From: Meghimatium bilineatum
Lineage: Eukaryota > Mollusca > Gastropoda > Stylommatophora > Philomycidae
Direction of reading: 5' to 3'
DNA length: 64,000 nt
NCBI GenBank assembly: GCA_034231615.1
Contig: CM067316.1
Span: forward strand, 61,837,353 to 61,901,352
The notes under the pieces were generated by a model. It was not told the origin of the DNA, searched no databases, and saw nothing but the letters and a program-made list of their open reading frames with translations. How positions within the stretch are numbered: position 1 is the first letter of the stretch; each line of letters begins with the position of its first letter. The position numbers were made by a program, and so were the translations under genes. Shown piece by piece: positions 10,393 through 20,934 of this stretch.

Positions 10393-10547
10393 GTGAGTCT
10401 GTGGATATGTCGAAAGTGACAGACAGCAGAAAAAAATGTCAAACAAAGTAGACTGAGATTAGGTTTGAGATTGGTGCCAGCGTCCAGTACAGAAACATAA
10501 TGCAGAGCACGACTTCCGCTCTATCGACATGAGAATTCCAATGTATG

Positions 10548-10946
10548 ATTGACCTATTCGATATATGTCAACGGAAGTCCTCAGTACGACTAACCTAATA
10601 GCGATATCGATACCGAAGTTCTCTGTACGACTAACCTAATAGCGATATCGATACCGAAGTTCTCTGTACGACTAACCTAATAGCGATATCGATACCGAAG
10701 TTCTCTGTACGACTAACCTAATAGCGATATCGATACCGAAGTTCTCTGTACGACTAACCTAATAGCGATATCGATACGGAAGTTCTCTGTACGACTAACC
10801 TAATAGCGATATCGATACGGAAGTTCTCTGTACGACTAACCTAATAGCGATATCGATACGGAAGTTCTCAGTACGACTAACCTAATAGCGATATCGATAC
10901 CGAAGTCCTCTGTACGTCTGACATACTAGCGATATCGATATGGAAG
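10548..10946. repeat. 41-bp minisatellite, about 9 copies
   Basis: Unit CTCTGTACGACTAACCTAAT then AGCGATATCGATACCGAAGT. The unit contains the palindrome CGATATCG. Terminal units are divergent and central ones nearly identical. Confidence 0.9.
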
Positions 10947-11029
10947 TACCTTCTTTCGGTAGAAGTGAAAAACGTATTATTTACCACCGCCAAAGTCAAA
11001 TGTGTCTGACCATATGCGGAAACAGATCG

Positions 11030-11175
11030 ATGTCACAACGAATCCACGTTCTCTGGATTACATTTCCATCTTGCAGGAAATCTAGTAGGACCGTTATCCC
11101 GTTACAGGAAATCTAGTAGGACTGTTATCCCGTTGCAGAAGATATCCTGATGAAGTTGAAGAACGAACGTCAAAC
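11030..11175 (+). mobile_element. SINE 3'-end fragment with internal 30-bp duplication
   Basis: ACGTTCTCTGGATTACATTT resembles the SINE-A tail. GGAAATCTAGTAGGACCGTT is then repeated twice, followed by GATGAAGTTGAAGAACGAACG. The same variant tail occurs at 51285-51400. Confidence 0.55.
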
Positions 11176-12094
11176 AAAGTGCAAACACGAACCGAGTTGA
11201 AGATCATTTTAGTTCTTGCGCTAGAAGAAATCATATTTGCCGTGGACGTGAAAGCCGAACATGGAAATTAAAAAAAAAAACAACTTATAACGACTGATCA
11301 AACAATTCACCTTCATGAACTGAATCATAGATTTAAGTATTCTACTTAATAACATTTGAAAATCACGTTTCTAAAATTGGATTTCTTATGTCAGAAACGA
11401 TATGGTTTTTCCCCATGTAAAATATTAAGACAATTTTAGCACATCGATTAGAAATCTCAGATGTCTACAATGTTTACCAAGGTCATCCTGTAAATATTTG
11501 CTTCTAGATAAATAACCACCTCGTTTTAGTATCTAGAGAAAGTGTAATTGTAAAACTTCGAATATATTTCGGGATTATTTCCTGGAAAAACATTGTTTCC
11601 GACGCACTTTTTGCTGGTTCTCGCAGACTTTAAATTAAAGGAAAATTGGAAATTACAAAAAAAGTCAAGTTTTATTATTTCGGTTATTACTTATCCCTAA
11701 GGATGTAAAACAACGATTGAAGCCATGCATTTGCTAAATGAATTGCTCAAAATAGCAGCAGTGCTCAATAATTACTTCGGAAAAACACACTTGTTAAACT
11801 TCCAGTCAAGACATGACACACGCCAGGGGAATGAACTGAAATTGAAGCATCGTTTTGGACTGAATTAAGTGCCCTTACACTATTCTAAAAATAGTAATCG
11901 ACAGAATAGATGAAGAAATGATTCATATTGTGTTATAATAAATTGTGAGACAAAATCGATTCTGTACTTTACACAAGCAACGAAAACTCGTAAATATTTT
12001 CATAAATACGAGATTTAATCATTCATATTTCTTGATCACCTATTTCTATTTTGTTCTGTAGAAACTATGCATTGGCCGTTTTATATATTTTGTA
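11176..12094. other. unannotated spacer
   Basis: About 0.9 kb without a recognisable gene or transposon. It holds one isolated copy (11688-11703) of the 22-bp repeat unit that is tandem at 9009. Confidence 0.5.
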
Positions 12095-12235
12095 TTTTCG
12101 TATTCAAACTCCCACTGGCTCTCTCTTGGTACTTCGACAATGGTCTCTTTCCTGGCTCTTGGACAATGGCCCTTGAGGATTTCTAGCAGATTATCGTCCA
12201 GAAAACAGAAGTGCGCTGTGTCACTGTTTTATTTG
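12095..12235 (-). mobile_element. SINE 3'-end fragment
   Basis: On the minus strand GTGACACAGCGCACTTCTG, then TTCTGGACGATAATCTGCTA and CAGTGGGAGTTTGAATACG follow the order of the SINE-A tail. A roughly 30-bp segment with GACAATGG is duplicated inside it. Confidence 0.5.
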
Positions 12236-12334
12236 CACCAACGCGGCCCCCCTCACCTCCGACTTCGGAGTTGGTAACTATTCTCTGAGTGTATTTGTTG
12301 CTTCCACTGAAATGTGAACGTCTGTGATCATATT

Positions 12335-12565
12335 GGTAGTATAGTTAACCGGCTATACAAGATAGTATAAATAACCGGCTATTCAAGATAGTATAAATAA
12401 CTGGCTATACAAGATAGTATAAATAACTGGCTATACAAGATAGTATAAATAACCGGCTATTCAAGATAGTATAGTTAACCGGCTATACAAGATAGTATAT
12501 TTGGCCAGGTATTTAAGATAGTATAGTTAACCAGACATACAAGATAGTATAGTTAGCCAGCTATA
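12335..12565. repeat. 26-bp minisatellite, about 9 copies
   Basis: Unit AACCGGCTATACAAGATAGT plus ATAGTT or ATAAAT. The last copies are divergent. Confidence 0.85.
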
Positions 12566-12819
12566 AACAAAAAAACTGGATGCTGTTCCTACCCGAACCA
12601 CGCTCAAAAGCTAAACACAGTCACTGACACCGTACCTTTAGCCACTGTAGAATGAACACTGACTACAATAGTAGTGAATGTTCATACATTTGTTAATAAC
12701 AGTACCAGAAGTTTATAAATTGTGTGACAATATCACGTAGCAATGTTTATAAACTTTGTCACAATTGTCGTTGACTTTATCAATTTCGCCAAAATAGTAG
12801 ATGTATCACATGTTAGCCA

Positions 12820-12888
12820 TCAGCAATAACAAAAACATCAGCAATAACAAAAACATCAGCAATGACAAAAACATCAGCAATAACGAAT
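12820..12888. repeat. 18-bp repeat, about 4 copies
   Basis: Unit AACATCAGCAATAACAAA, nearly perfect. Confidence 0.85.
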
Positions 12889-12959
12889 ACATCTCCCCAA
12901 AAGCTCTATCCTCAGTCATACGGATGCATGTGTACAGATGACCCATAACCATGACTTGG

Positions 12960-13290
12960 TGTTATCAAGCCGGGATATTAATCCTCCGCTGCTAACCTTG
13001 CAAGATCATATCTAAATATGTCTCGCTACGTGTCCACACAACGTAAGCTTACGGCATTTCAGCACTTTCAATGATGCTTCTTGTCGACCTGCAGGAAGGT
13101 TATTTCGTCTGCGAATAATCTCTGTTATGCTCTTTAAGAAAAAATGGTAATACACATCTGCACCACTTATGTTTATATGCTTGCAATCTTCTTCTGCATC
13201 TGCAGTGAGTGTCCATGTTTCACGGCCATATAAAAGAATATAGTACCGGTATTTTGTACAGATTGATCTTGACACAGGTATTGATTTTAC
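12960..13290 (-). pseudogene. LINE ORF2 C-terminus
   Basis: The minus-strand frame includes YYILLYGRETWTLTADAEED, then LPAGRQEASL, KVLKCRKLTLCGHVARH, and a degraded ILQG-like tail. These are the thumb landmarks of RNase H-less LINEs (LLYGxETWTL, KxRKLxxxGH). The frame lacks the usual FENKCYRRML-type block in clean form, indicating internal damage. No catalytic RT core is present. Confidence 0.75.
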
Positions 13291-13423
13291 TTAATCATAC
13301 GACATAAAGCCTTGCCATGATTTTCGATGTGACGTGTCCTTTACAAACTACTATCCTCATTGCCACTCTGTAAGCCTTTTGCTTCTGTGAAAGCTACGCA
13401 CAGAACCGAAGAGGGGTAAGAGG

Positions 13424-13608
13424 TTGCCAAGAGGTTGTCAAAGAGGTTGCCAAGAGGTTGCCAAAGAGGTTGCGAAAGAGGTTGCCAAGAGGTTGCCAAG
13501 AGTTTGCCAAGAGGTTGCCAAGAGGTTGTCAAAGAGGTTGCCAAGAGGTTGCCAAAGAGGTTGCCAATAGGTTGCCAAGAGGCTTCCAAAGAGGTTGCCA
13601 AGAGTCTC
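13424..13608. repeat. 11/12-bp minisatellite, about 16 copies
   Basis: The unit AAGAGGTTGCC or AAAGAGGTTGCC mixes 11 and 12 bp. On the minus strand it reads LATSWQPLGNL-type peptides and lies just downstream of a LINE C-terminal block (13609-13740). Open frames here are artefacts. Confidence 0.85.
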
Positions 13609-13740
13609 TTCAAACGTCATGTTCAGAAAGTTTAGGATATCCTGTGTCCATCGTAGTCTTGGTTTGCCTCTTCTTCTCTTTCCTGAATCTTTTACCGCGA
13701 TATATCTCTATCGTCAGCCGAACTGAGGAGTGAGTAAAGA
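13609..13740 (-). pseudogene. LINE ORF2 C-terminal scrap
   Basis: Minus-strand DSGKRRRGKPRLRWTQDI, followed by LNFLNMT, is the GKRxRGRPxxxWxxDI signature found near the C-terminus of many LINE ORF2 proteins. It runs straight into the 11-bp array. Confidence 0.65.
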
Positions 13741-13775
13741 TCACCCTTAGCCTCTCCTAGATCATCATCATCATC

Positions 13776-13799
13776 ATCATCGTCGTCGTACACGCACAT
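13776..13799. repeat. (TCA)n/(TCG)n microsatellite
   Basis: Short ATCATCATC run changing to GTCGTCGTC. Confidence 0.9.
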
Positions 13800-13810
13800 T
13801 TATCTATTTC

Positions 13811-14156
13811 TGTTTTATCTTACGGTACATGTGACATTTGGTTCTATCATCCCCAGTCCTGTTTTAGCTTACGGTACATGTGACATTTGGATCTATCATC
13901 CCCAGTCCTGTTTTAGCTTACGGTACATGTGACATTTGGTTCTATCATCACCAGTCCTGTTTTAGCTTACGGTACATGTGACATTTGGTTCTATCATCCC
14001 CAGTCCTGTTTTAGCTTACGGTACATGTGACATTTGGATCTATCATCCCCAGTCCTGTTTTAGCTTACGGTACATGTGACATTTGGTTCTATCATCCCCA
14101 GTCCTGTTTTAGCTTACGGTACATGTGACATTTGGTTCTATCATCCCCAGTCCTGT
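13811..14156. repeat. 49-bp minisatellite, 7 copies
   Basis: Unit TGTTTTAGCTTACGGTACAT, then GTGACATTTGGTTCTATCAT and CCCCAGTCC. Copies are more than 95% alike (TTGGTTC/TTGGATC, CCCC/CACC), suggesting recent expansion. Confidence 0.95.
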
Positions 14157-14229
14157 GAATTTTCCCTCCATGATTAATTTTTTTACACCATTGGTTTCTT
14201 TTTATGTGTTCAAAATAAATTTGCCTTTT

Positions 14230-14384
14230 TCATATTTTTAGAAGTCAATATTCTTCTATGTTCAGGTCTTTGCGGAGGTCAGTATTGGTTCGTCATTCTG
14301 TACATGAAATTCTTAGGACGACCTTTCTGTAACACTTCAATTCGATTGTCAATATTTTCTTTTCCATTGCAGACGTCATTGCCA
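14230..14384 (-). pseudogene. LINE ORF2 C-terminal fragment
   Basis: Minus-strand AMTSAMEKKILTIELKCYRK, then VVLRISCTE, a stop, and RTNTDLRKDLNIEEY, is the block that follows the ETWTM motif in many LINEs. Upstream (toward 14690) it joins the 45-bp array that encodes that motif. Confidence 0.7.
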
Positions 14385-14690
14385 CGTCTCATATGTTGCC
14401 ATGACAGACAAAGCCATTGCCCACGTCTGATAACCATATGTTGCCATGACAGACAAAGCCACTGCCCACGTCTCATAGTCATATGTTGCCTTAAAAGACA
14501 GTCATTCCCCACGTCTCATACCCATATGTTGCCATGACAGACAAAGCCATTGCCCACGTCTGATAACCATATGTTGCCATGACAGACAAAGCCATTGCCC
14601 ACGTCTCATAGCCATATGTTGCCATGTAAGACAAAGTCATTGCCCACGTCTCATCGCCATATGTTGCCATGAAATGCAAAACCATTAAGA
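14385..14690 (-). repeat. 45-bp minisatellite, about 6.5 copies, from the LINE ETW motif
   Basis: Plus unit TGTTGCCATGACAGACAAAG, then CCATTGCCCACGTCTCATAG and CCATA. Translated on the minus strand each unit gives MATYGYETWAMALSV. This equals the conserved LINE thumb motif (LYGxETWTM), and the array sits exactly upstream of the next LINE block (AMEKKILTIELKCYRK). The expansion is therefore in place inside a LINE. Confidence 0.9.
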
Positions 14691-14772
14691 ATCTTTTGTT
14701 GATTTAAGCACTCGATTTGTCATTCTTATATATCATAAAATATGTAAAGGAGAAAATTTCAAATTCGTGACC

Positions 14773-14918
14773 ATTACACCATTAATACATTACACAATAC
14801 ACCTCTATTACACCATTAATACATTACACAATACACCTCTATTACACCATTAATACATTACACAATACACCTCTATTACACCATTAATACATTACACAAT
14901 ACACCTCTATTACACCAT
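14773..14918. repeat. 34-bp minisatellite, about 4.3 copies
   Basis: Unit TTACACCATTAATACATTAC then ACAATACACCTCTA. The full copies are identical. Confidence 0.95.
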
Positions 14919-15779
14919 TTAATGTTTTCCATGATCAAGTTTTGATTACTGAATATTTCAAGTGTAATAAATTCAGGTATGCATGATATGTATGACAAAA
15001 TTGGAAACGTTCTATACTAGTGTTTCTGTATGCGTGTTGCCCTTTTTTCTATCATGTGATTTTCTGAGGGAAATGAGTACATTTTTGCAAAAACTGAAAG
15101 CAGAAATAAACTCAAGAGGTATCGATACTGAATATTTCATTTTGAAAAATTAACTAAAGTCAAACTAAATAAGAAATATATTCCTTGTAAAAATTGCTTT
15201 TACAAAATTAATTGCATGCATAATATTATAGAGATTGTGTATCATTTTGAAATATCATAGAAATCGTGTATTATCTTGAATATTTCAATGATACATCCAC
15301 AAATATATGGTTTTACAGTTAAATAACCGTGAAAATGTGCATACATAAATGACGAAGACATATAAGTCGAAATGGTTTGTTGTCAAATAACTACACCGTG
15401 TAATAAAGGTTTAGTAATGAAGGTTTAAACAAAAATAGTCCAGTTCTGATTATCATCTTTTATTCATCAGTATTCTATTTCTTGTCTGTGCTGTTCTCCG
15501 GGAGATATTTCTAGTAACTAGCCCTAATCTTGAGCCGAGTTCATCAAACTCAACCCGGAAGCAGCCGTGAGATAAATGTCTTTTATTTTTAAATAAAATG
15601 TCACTGTTTTATAGAAATAGGCGGACGGAATTCGCCGACGGACATCAAATTTGATTAAATCAAAAGCTTTTGATGACAAAAAATAAAAATCATGATTCAG
15701 GTGTGATTTCGTCCAACACAAGTGGTGATGACCATTTTTACATCAACTTTTGAAAATTCAGTTAGAATTATGACCATGC
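14919..15779. other. unannotated AT-rich spacer
   Basis: No supported gene or transposon. A weak 65-codon minus frame (15524-15721) has no recognisable domain. Confidence 0.5.
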
Positions 15780-16830
15780 ATAATAGTTCGTAGATGGCTA
15801 ATGAGCCCTATTCGATCTCTAAATATTCTTGGACAGTTCGGACATGGAATGACCACTGTAGGCTGATTTTGTTATATCCGTGACTTTCTAGCTACTCTCC
15901 GCTGTTGGGCTGCAACATTTCTCCTCTTCTCACAGGATGATGCGCTCTTTTGGACTGTAGAGCACCATGTAGATCTTTTTTGTGCATGTTCTTCCAATGT
16001 GTTTTAGTCTATTTCAAACTCTTTCAGTGAGGTCTTTAACAAGTCCTTGTAGTGCTTCATTTGGACACCTTGAGATCCTTTACCCGTCTCCAGCTCACCA
16101 TAGAGAAGTATCTTTGGCAGACGATAGTTTGGCATACGTACGAAATGATTTGCCCAACGAATATGTGTCTGCATCAGGATCGTGTCAATGCTGGGGATAC
16201 CAGATCTGTCAAGGACAGTGGTATCTGGAATCTTGTCTTGCCATCTGATAGTCATGACTTTTCTGAGACAAGTTGTGTGAAAGTGATTGAGTTTCCTCAC
16301 ATAACGTCTATACACAGTCCATGTTTCGCTAGCGTATAACAGCACTGGAAGTACCACTGCTCTGTAGATTTCAGCTTAGTCTGTAGATTAATGCCATTAT
16401 TACTCACCACATTTGCGTACAATTTGCCAAAAGTGCTGCTTGCTTTGGCGATCCTTGTATACAAGTCATCATCAACGTTGGCATTTTGTGATAACGTACT
16501 GCTTAGATATGTAAATCTATTCACAACTTTAAGTGCTACACCATTTACCTTTATGCAGGGCTCGAGATAGCTTTCGTCAGGTCCTGGTTGTAACATGACT
16601 TCTGTTTTCTCTGTGTTAATAGCAAGTCCAAAGTTGGTACAGGCTTTGGAGAATCTGTCTATAATAATTTGTAGATCAGCCTCAGAGTTGGCATTTAGGT
16701 CACAGACATCAGCAAATAGGAGATCCCTGATTGTGTGTGTTTTGACTCATGGTTCAGGTAATGCTATTACCACAACCTCCGACAATATTGAGTCCAGATT
16801 GAGTCCAAACATCAATAGCATCTGAAGCTC
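15780..16830 (-). pseudogene. LINE ORF2 C-terminal half with C2H2 zinc finger
   Basis: Minus strand, in order: IRDLLFADVCDLN (catalytic FADD changed to FADV), LAINTEKTEVMLQPGP, NRFTYLSSTLSQN, RIAKASSTFGKLY, a frame shift near 16340, VLPVLLYASETWTVYRR, LNHFHTTCLRKVM, IRWQDKIPD, IRWANHFVRMP, RLPKILLYGELE, then VIPCPNCPRIF and RIGLISHL. The last two form a C2H2 finger, probably nucleic-acid binding. The second Asp of the catalytic pair is lost and the frame is broken, so it is inactive. RT N-terminus and endonuclease are absent, as in a 5'-truncated insertion. Confidence 0.88.
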
Positions 16831-16849
16831 GTACACAGCGCTAGACTTC

Positions 16850-17052
16850 CAATAGATGGTGTTGTGTGCAATGCAATACCATATAATGTATATGGAAATG
16901 TTTGTGCTGGAGTGTTATATCGAACGAATTCTTTATTTATGGATGTAAAGCATGGACAGTAAAGACAAAAAGTTCAAAGTGAGCTGGAGAAAACTGAGAT
17001 GTTGTATTTGAGAAGAATGATTAATATTCCATAGAAGACTGAGAAAATTCAT
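16850..17052 (+). pseudogene. LINE C-terminus, part before the 36-bp array
   Basis: Plus-strand pieces resemble GCYIEPILLYGSEAWTVN of the 29355 copy (here ATCGAACGAATTCTTTATTT and CATGGACAGTAAAG), then ELEKTEMLYLRRMINIP, a stop, and KTEKIH. It reads directly into the array at 17053 and continues after it at 19357. Confidence 0.8.
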
Positions 17053-19356
17053 GTAGAAGTCCTCAGAGTTGCTGGAGTAAAAATTAATGTAGAAGTCCTC
17101 AGAGTTGTTGGAGTAAAAATTAATGTAGAAGTCCTCAGAGTTGTTGGAGTAAAAATTAATGTAGAAGTCCTCAGAGTTGTTGGAGTAAAAATTAATGTAG
17201 AAGTCCTCAGTGTTGCTGGAGTAAAAATTAATGTAGAAGTCCTCAGAGTTGTTGGAGTAAAAATTAATGTAGAAGTCCTCAGTGTTGTTGGAGTAAAAAT
17301 TAATGTAGAAGTTCTCAGAGTTGTTGGAGTAAAAATTAATGTAGAAGTCCTCAGAGTTGTTGGAGTAAAAATTAATGTAGAAGTCCTCAGAGTTGTTGGA
17401 GTAAAAATTAATGTAGAAGTCCTCAGAGTTGTTGGAGTAAAAATTAATGTAGAAGTCCTCAGTGTTGTTGGAGTAAAAATTAATGTAGAAGTCCTCAGAG
17501 TTGTTGGAGTAAAAATTAATGTAGAAGTCCTTAGAGTTGTTGGAGTAAAAATTAATGTAGAAGTCCTCAGAGTTGTTGGAGTAAAAATTAATGTAGAAGT
17601 CCTCAGAGTTGTTGGAGTAAAAATTAATGTAGAAGTCCTCAGAGTTGTTGGAGTAAAAATTCATGTAGAAGTCCTCAGAGTTGTTGGAGTAAAAATTAAT
17701 GTAGAAGTCCTCAGAGTTGCTGGAGTAAAAATTAATGTAGAAGTCCTCAGAGTTGCTGGAGTAAAAATTAATGTAGAAGTCCTCAGAGTTGTTGGAGTAA
17801 AAATTAATGTAGAAGTCCTCAGAGTTGTTGGAGTAAAAATTAATGTAGAAGTCCTCAGAGTTGTTGGAGTAAAAATTAATGTAGAAGTCCTCAGAGTTGC
17901 TGGAGTAAAAATTAATGTAGAAGTCCTCAGAGTTGCTGGAGTAAAAATTAATGTAGAAGTCCTCAGAGTTGTTGGAGTAAAAATTAATGTAGAAGTCCTC
18001 AGAGTTGTTGGAGTAAAAATTAATGTAGAAGTCCTCAGAGTTGCTGGAGTAAAAATTAATGTAGAAGTCCTCAGAGTTGCTGGAGTAAAAATTAATGTAG
18101 AAGTCCTCAGAGTTGTTGGAGTAAAAATTAATGTAGAAGTCCTCAGAGTTGTTGGAGTAAAAATTAATGTAGAAGTCCTCAGAGTTGTTGGAGTAAAAAT
18201 TAATGTAGAAGTCCTCAGAGTTGCTGGAGTAAAAATTAATGTAGAAGTCCTCAGAGTTGCTGGAGTAAAAATTAATGTAGAAGTCCTCAGAGTTGTTGGA
18301 GTAAAAATTAATGTAGAAGTCCTCAGAGTTGTTGGAGTAAAAATTAATGTAGAAGTCCTCAGAGTTGCTGGAGTAAAAATTAATGTAGAAGTCCTCAGAG
18401 TTGTTGGAGTAAAAATTAATGTACAAGTCCTCAGAGTTGTTGGAGTAAAAATTAATGTAGAAGTCCTCAGAGTTGTTGGAGTAAAAATTAATGTAGAAGT
18501 CCTCAGAGTTGTTGGAGTAAAAATTAATGTAGAAGTCCTCAGAGTTGTTGGAGTAAAAATTAATGTAGAAGTCCTCAGAGTTGTTGGAGTAAAAATTAAT
18601 GTAGAAGTCCTCAGAGTTGTTGGAGTAAAAATTAATGTAGAAGTCCTCAGAGTTGTTGGAGTAAAAATTAATGTAGAAGTCCTCAGAGTTGCTGGAGTAA
18701 AAATTAATGTAGAAGTCCTCAGAGTTGCTGGAGTAAAAATTAATGTAGAAGTCCTCAGTGTTGTTGGAGTAAAAATTAATGTAGAAGTCCTCAGAGTTGC
18801 TGGAGTAAAAATTAATGTAGAAGTCCTCAGTGTTGTTGGAGTAAAAATTAATGTAGAAGTCCTCAGAGTTGTTGGAGTAAAAATTAATGTAGAAGTCCTC
18901 AGAGTTGCTGGAGTAAAAATTAATGTAGAAGTCCTCAGAGTTGCTGGAGTAAAAATTAATGTAGAAGTCCTCAGAGTTGTTGGAGTAAAAATTAATGTAG
19001 AAGTCCTCAGAGTTGCTGGAGTAAAAATTAATGTAGAAGTCCTCAGAGTTGCTGGAGTAAAAATTAATGTAGAAGTCCTCAGAGTTGTTGGAGTAAAAAT
19101 TAATGTAGAAGTCCTCAGAGTTGCTGGAGTAAAAATTAATGTAGAAGTCCTCAGAGTTGCTGGAGTAAAAATTAATGTAGAAGTCCTCAGAGTTGCTGGA
19201 GTAAAAATTAATGTAGAAGTCCTCATAGTTGTTGGAGTAAAAATTAATGTAGAAGTCCTCAGAGTTGTTGGAGTAAAAATTAATGTAGAAGTCCTCAGAG
19301 TTGTTGGAGTAAAAATTAATGTAGAAGTCCTCAGAGTTGCTGGAGTAAAAATACAA
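17053..19356 (+). repeat. 36-bp minisatellite, 64 copies in register, inside a LINE
   Basis: Plus unit GTAGAAGTCCTCAGAGTTGT, then TGGAGTAAAAATTAAT. It encodes VEVLRVVGVKIN, equivalent to LEVLRDVGVKP in the LINE at 4446-5205. Starts at 17053 and 19321 are exactly 63 x 36 bp apart, so not one indel exists in 2.3 kb. Variation is mostly GTTGTTGGA/GTTGCTGGA and AGAGTT/AGTGTT. The 831-codon and 592-codon minus-strand frames (units NFYSNNSEDFYI and IFTPTTLRTSTL) are antisense by-products. Confidence 0.97.
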
Positions 19357-19716
19357 ATTATAGCAAGATTTAGAAGCAGACAGTTCAGATTTATATGGAA
19401 CATGATGATTAGAGCAAAACTGGAACATTTAGGAACCACTGGAAATATCTGGGGTGGGGGGACAGAAAAGGGGGAAGATAATGAGAGAAGTTACTGAATT
19501 GGTTGTCACTGTGACACGAGGGAATGTCACCAACTGAATGATTTGTCACTTTGGCACGAGAGAATTCCACCAACTGAATCGGCTGTCACTGTGGCACGGG
19601 GTAATGTCACCAACTGAACTTATTACTAACACAGGAGACAAAGAGTTGTATTGAAACATGACCACTTCTGTTACTCTTTTTTACATGTGATTGATTGATT
19701 GAATGATTGATTGATT
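19357..19716 (+). pseudogene. LINE C-terminus, part after the 36-bp array, with (TTGA)n tail
   Basis: Translation continues IQIIARFRSRQFRFIWNMM, then IRAKLEHLGTTGNI, matching RQSQFLGHVMTK and LEDLVITGQI at 4446-5205. Downstream, CACTGTGGCACGGG and CACCAACTGAACTTATTA match the 3' end of the 29355 copy, with a local ~60-bp repetition (19500-19615). The end is a TGATTGATTGA run (19690-19716), the family's tail. Confidence 0.85.
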
Positions 19717-20310
19717 GATGTGTACTCTACATGCCTAGTACACAGACAAAATGTCAAGGATAGACCATTAATTTTTATTTCTCTTTACGAATAGCATTCT
19801 GCTAATAAATCTCATTTCAGATTTGTGGTTTGAATGACCCAACATCCTTGTTGCACAATATATGAGCATTTTTATATGAATAATTCTTTGCGCTCATTAA
19901 CAGTTTGTAAAAGTTGCAAAAGAGTGTCAGACATAAACTAGTAAACATAAGCCAATTATGTTTCTAGAACAACTCCATGTCATTTTTTCATAATAATATA
20001 AACACTGCCCTTGCAATGAAGATGGTTACTACAAGGGATAACTCGCACTAGTACTGACATTGTGTACATAGCGTAATTACCTCCCTTAGTGTGATATATT
20101 GACGTCATCCAAGCAACAACTTCTAGGTCATGGCAGTTATCTCCACATGGCCACTGTTGTCATGGACGCCTAGATGTTAAACTCTGTCATTGATTACCTT
20201 ATGATGACGTCTTTCACAAGCCCTGATAACACCCTAGATCTCACAAATTAACCAAATATCACTTTTACATTATTTTCTTTTCTTTTTGTACAAAGCAACT
20301 ATACAAATTG
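19717..20310. other. unannotated spacer
   Basis: AT-rich DNA with no recognised gene or repeat. Confidence 0.5.
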
Positions 20311-20460
20311 AGAGATAGAGAGAGAGAAAGAGATAGAGATAGAGAGAATCTTTTCCTCTTCTTCTCGAACCCAAGGAATTGCGAGTGATTAGCTCTTACT
20401 TCATATGTGAAATGGGAGGTTTCTCCGAGCATTCTTTAAAGAGGGAGAGAGAGAGAGAGG
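20311..20460 (+). repeat. (GA)n tracts flanking dispersed repeat copy 2
   Basis: GAGAGATAGAGAGAGAG runs at 20311-20346 and 20444-20460 flank CTTCTTCTCGAACCC, AGGAATTGCGAG, ATTAGCTCTTACTTCATATG and GGAGGTTTCTCCGAG, which match 10296-10392. Confidence 0.7.
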
Positions 20461-20934
20461 AATAGAGTGTCCTTGACACAGTATTGTTTGCCTAGTGCCT
20501 AGGGAGAAGGGAGAATCTTACATCGCGATACAACAGAAGTATATTAAATGTAAAATATCATATGATAATGCTAGGATAGTTAAGATAACTATACGTTTAC
20601 ATTCAACAAATCAGGCATTGTGAACACAATTATGCTTTAGAATGGCAGTTTCTAAACTTCGTTTTACATGTTTAAGAAAAACTATGGCATGATTGAAACA
20701 TCACCATGTCTTGACTAAGGCAAAGGTTGGTCATCTTTTCTCGGAATGTTGGTCAAGTTCGGAATTCTTCGTCTAGGAGGAAAAACGGCAGATGTTGTTG
20801 TTATTGATATCCTAATTAGTTAGTTTGTTTGTTACTTTCGTGCCACAGGCGGCACATGAAGCAGCGGATTTTGTTCTTCATGCGTTGCGCTTTGCTGCCT
20901 GTACTTTTAGTTCTTGTATGCACTTGCAACCTAT

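Noticed and set aside
9700-10442. Overlapping ~200-codon ORFs on both strands
   Set aside because: Both are read-outs of the SINE-derived 36-bp array.
16933-19439. 831- and 592-codon minus-strand ORFs
   Set aside because: Antisense to the LINE that gave rise to the 36-bp array. No non-repeat domain is present and both depend on the period.
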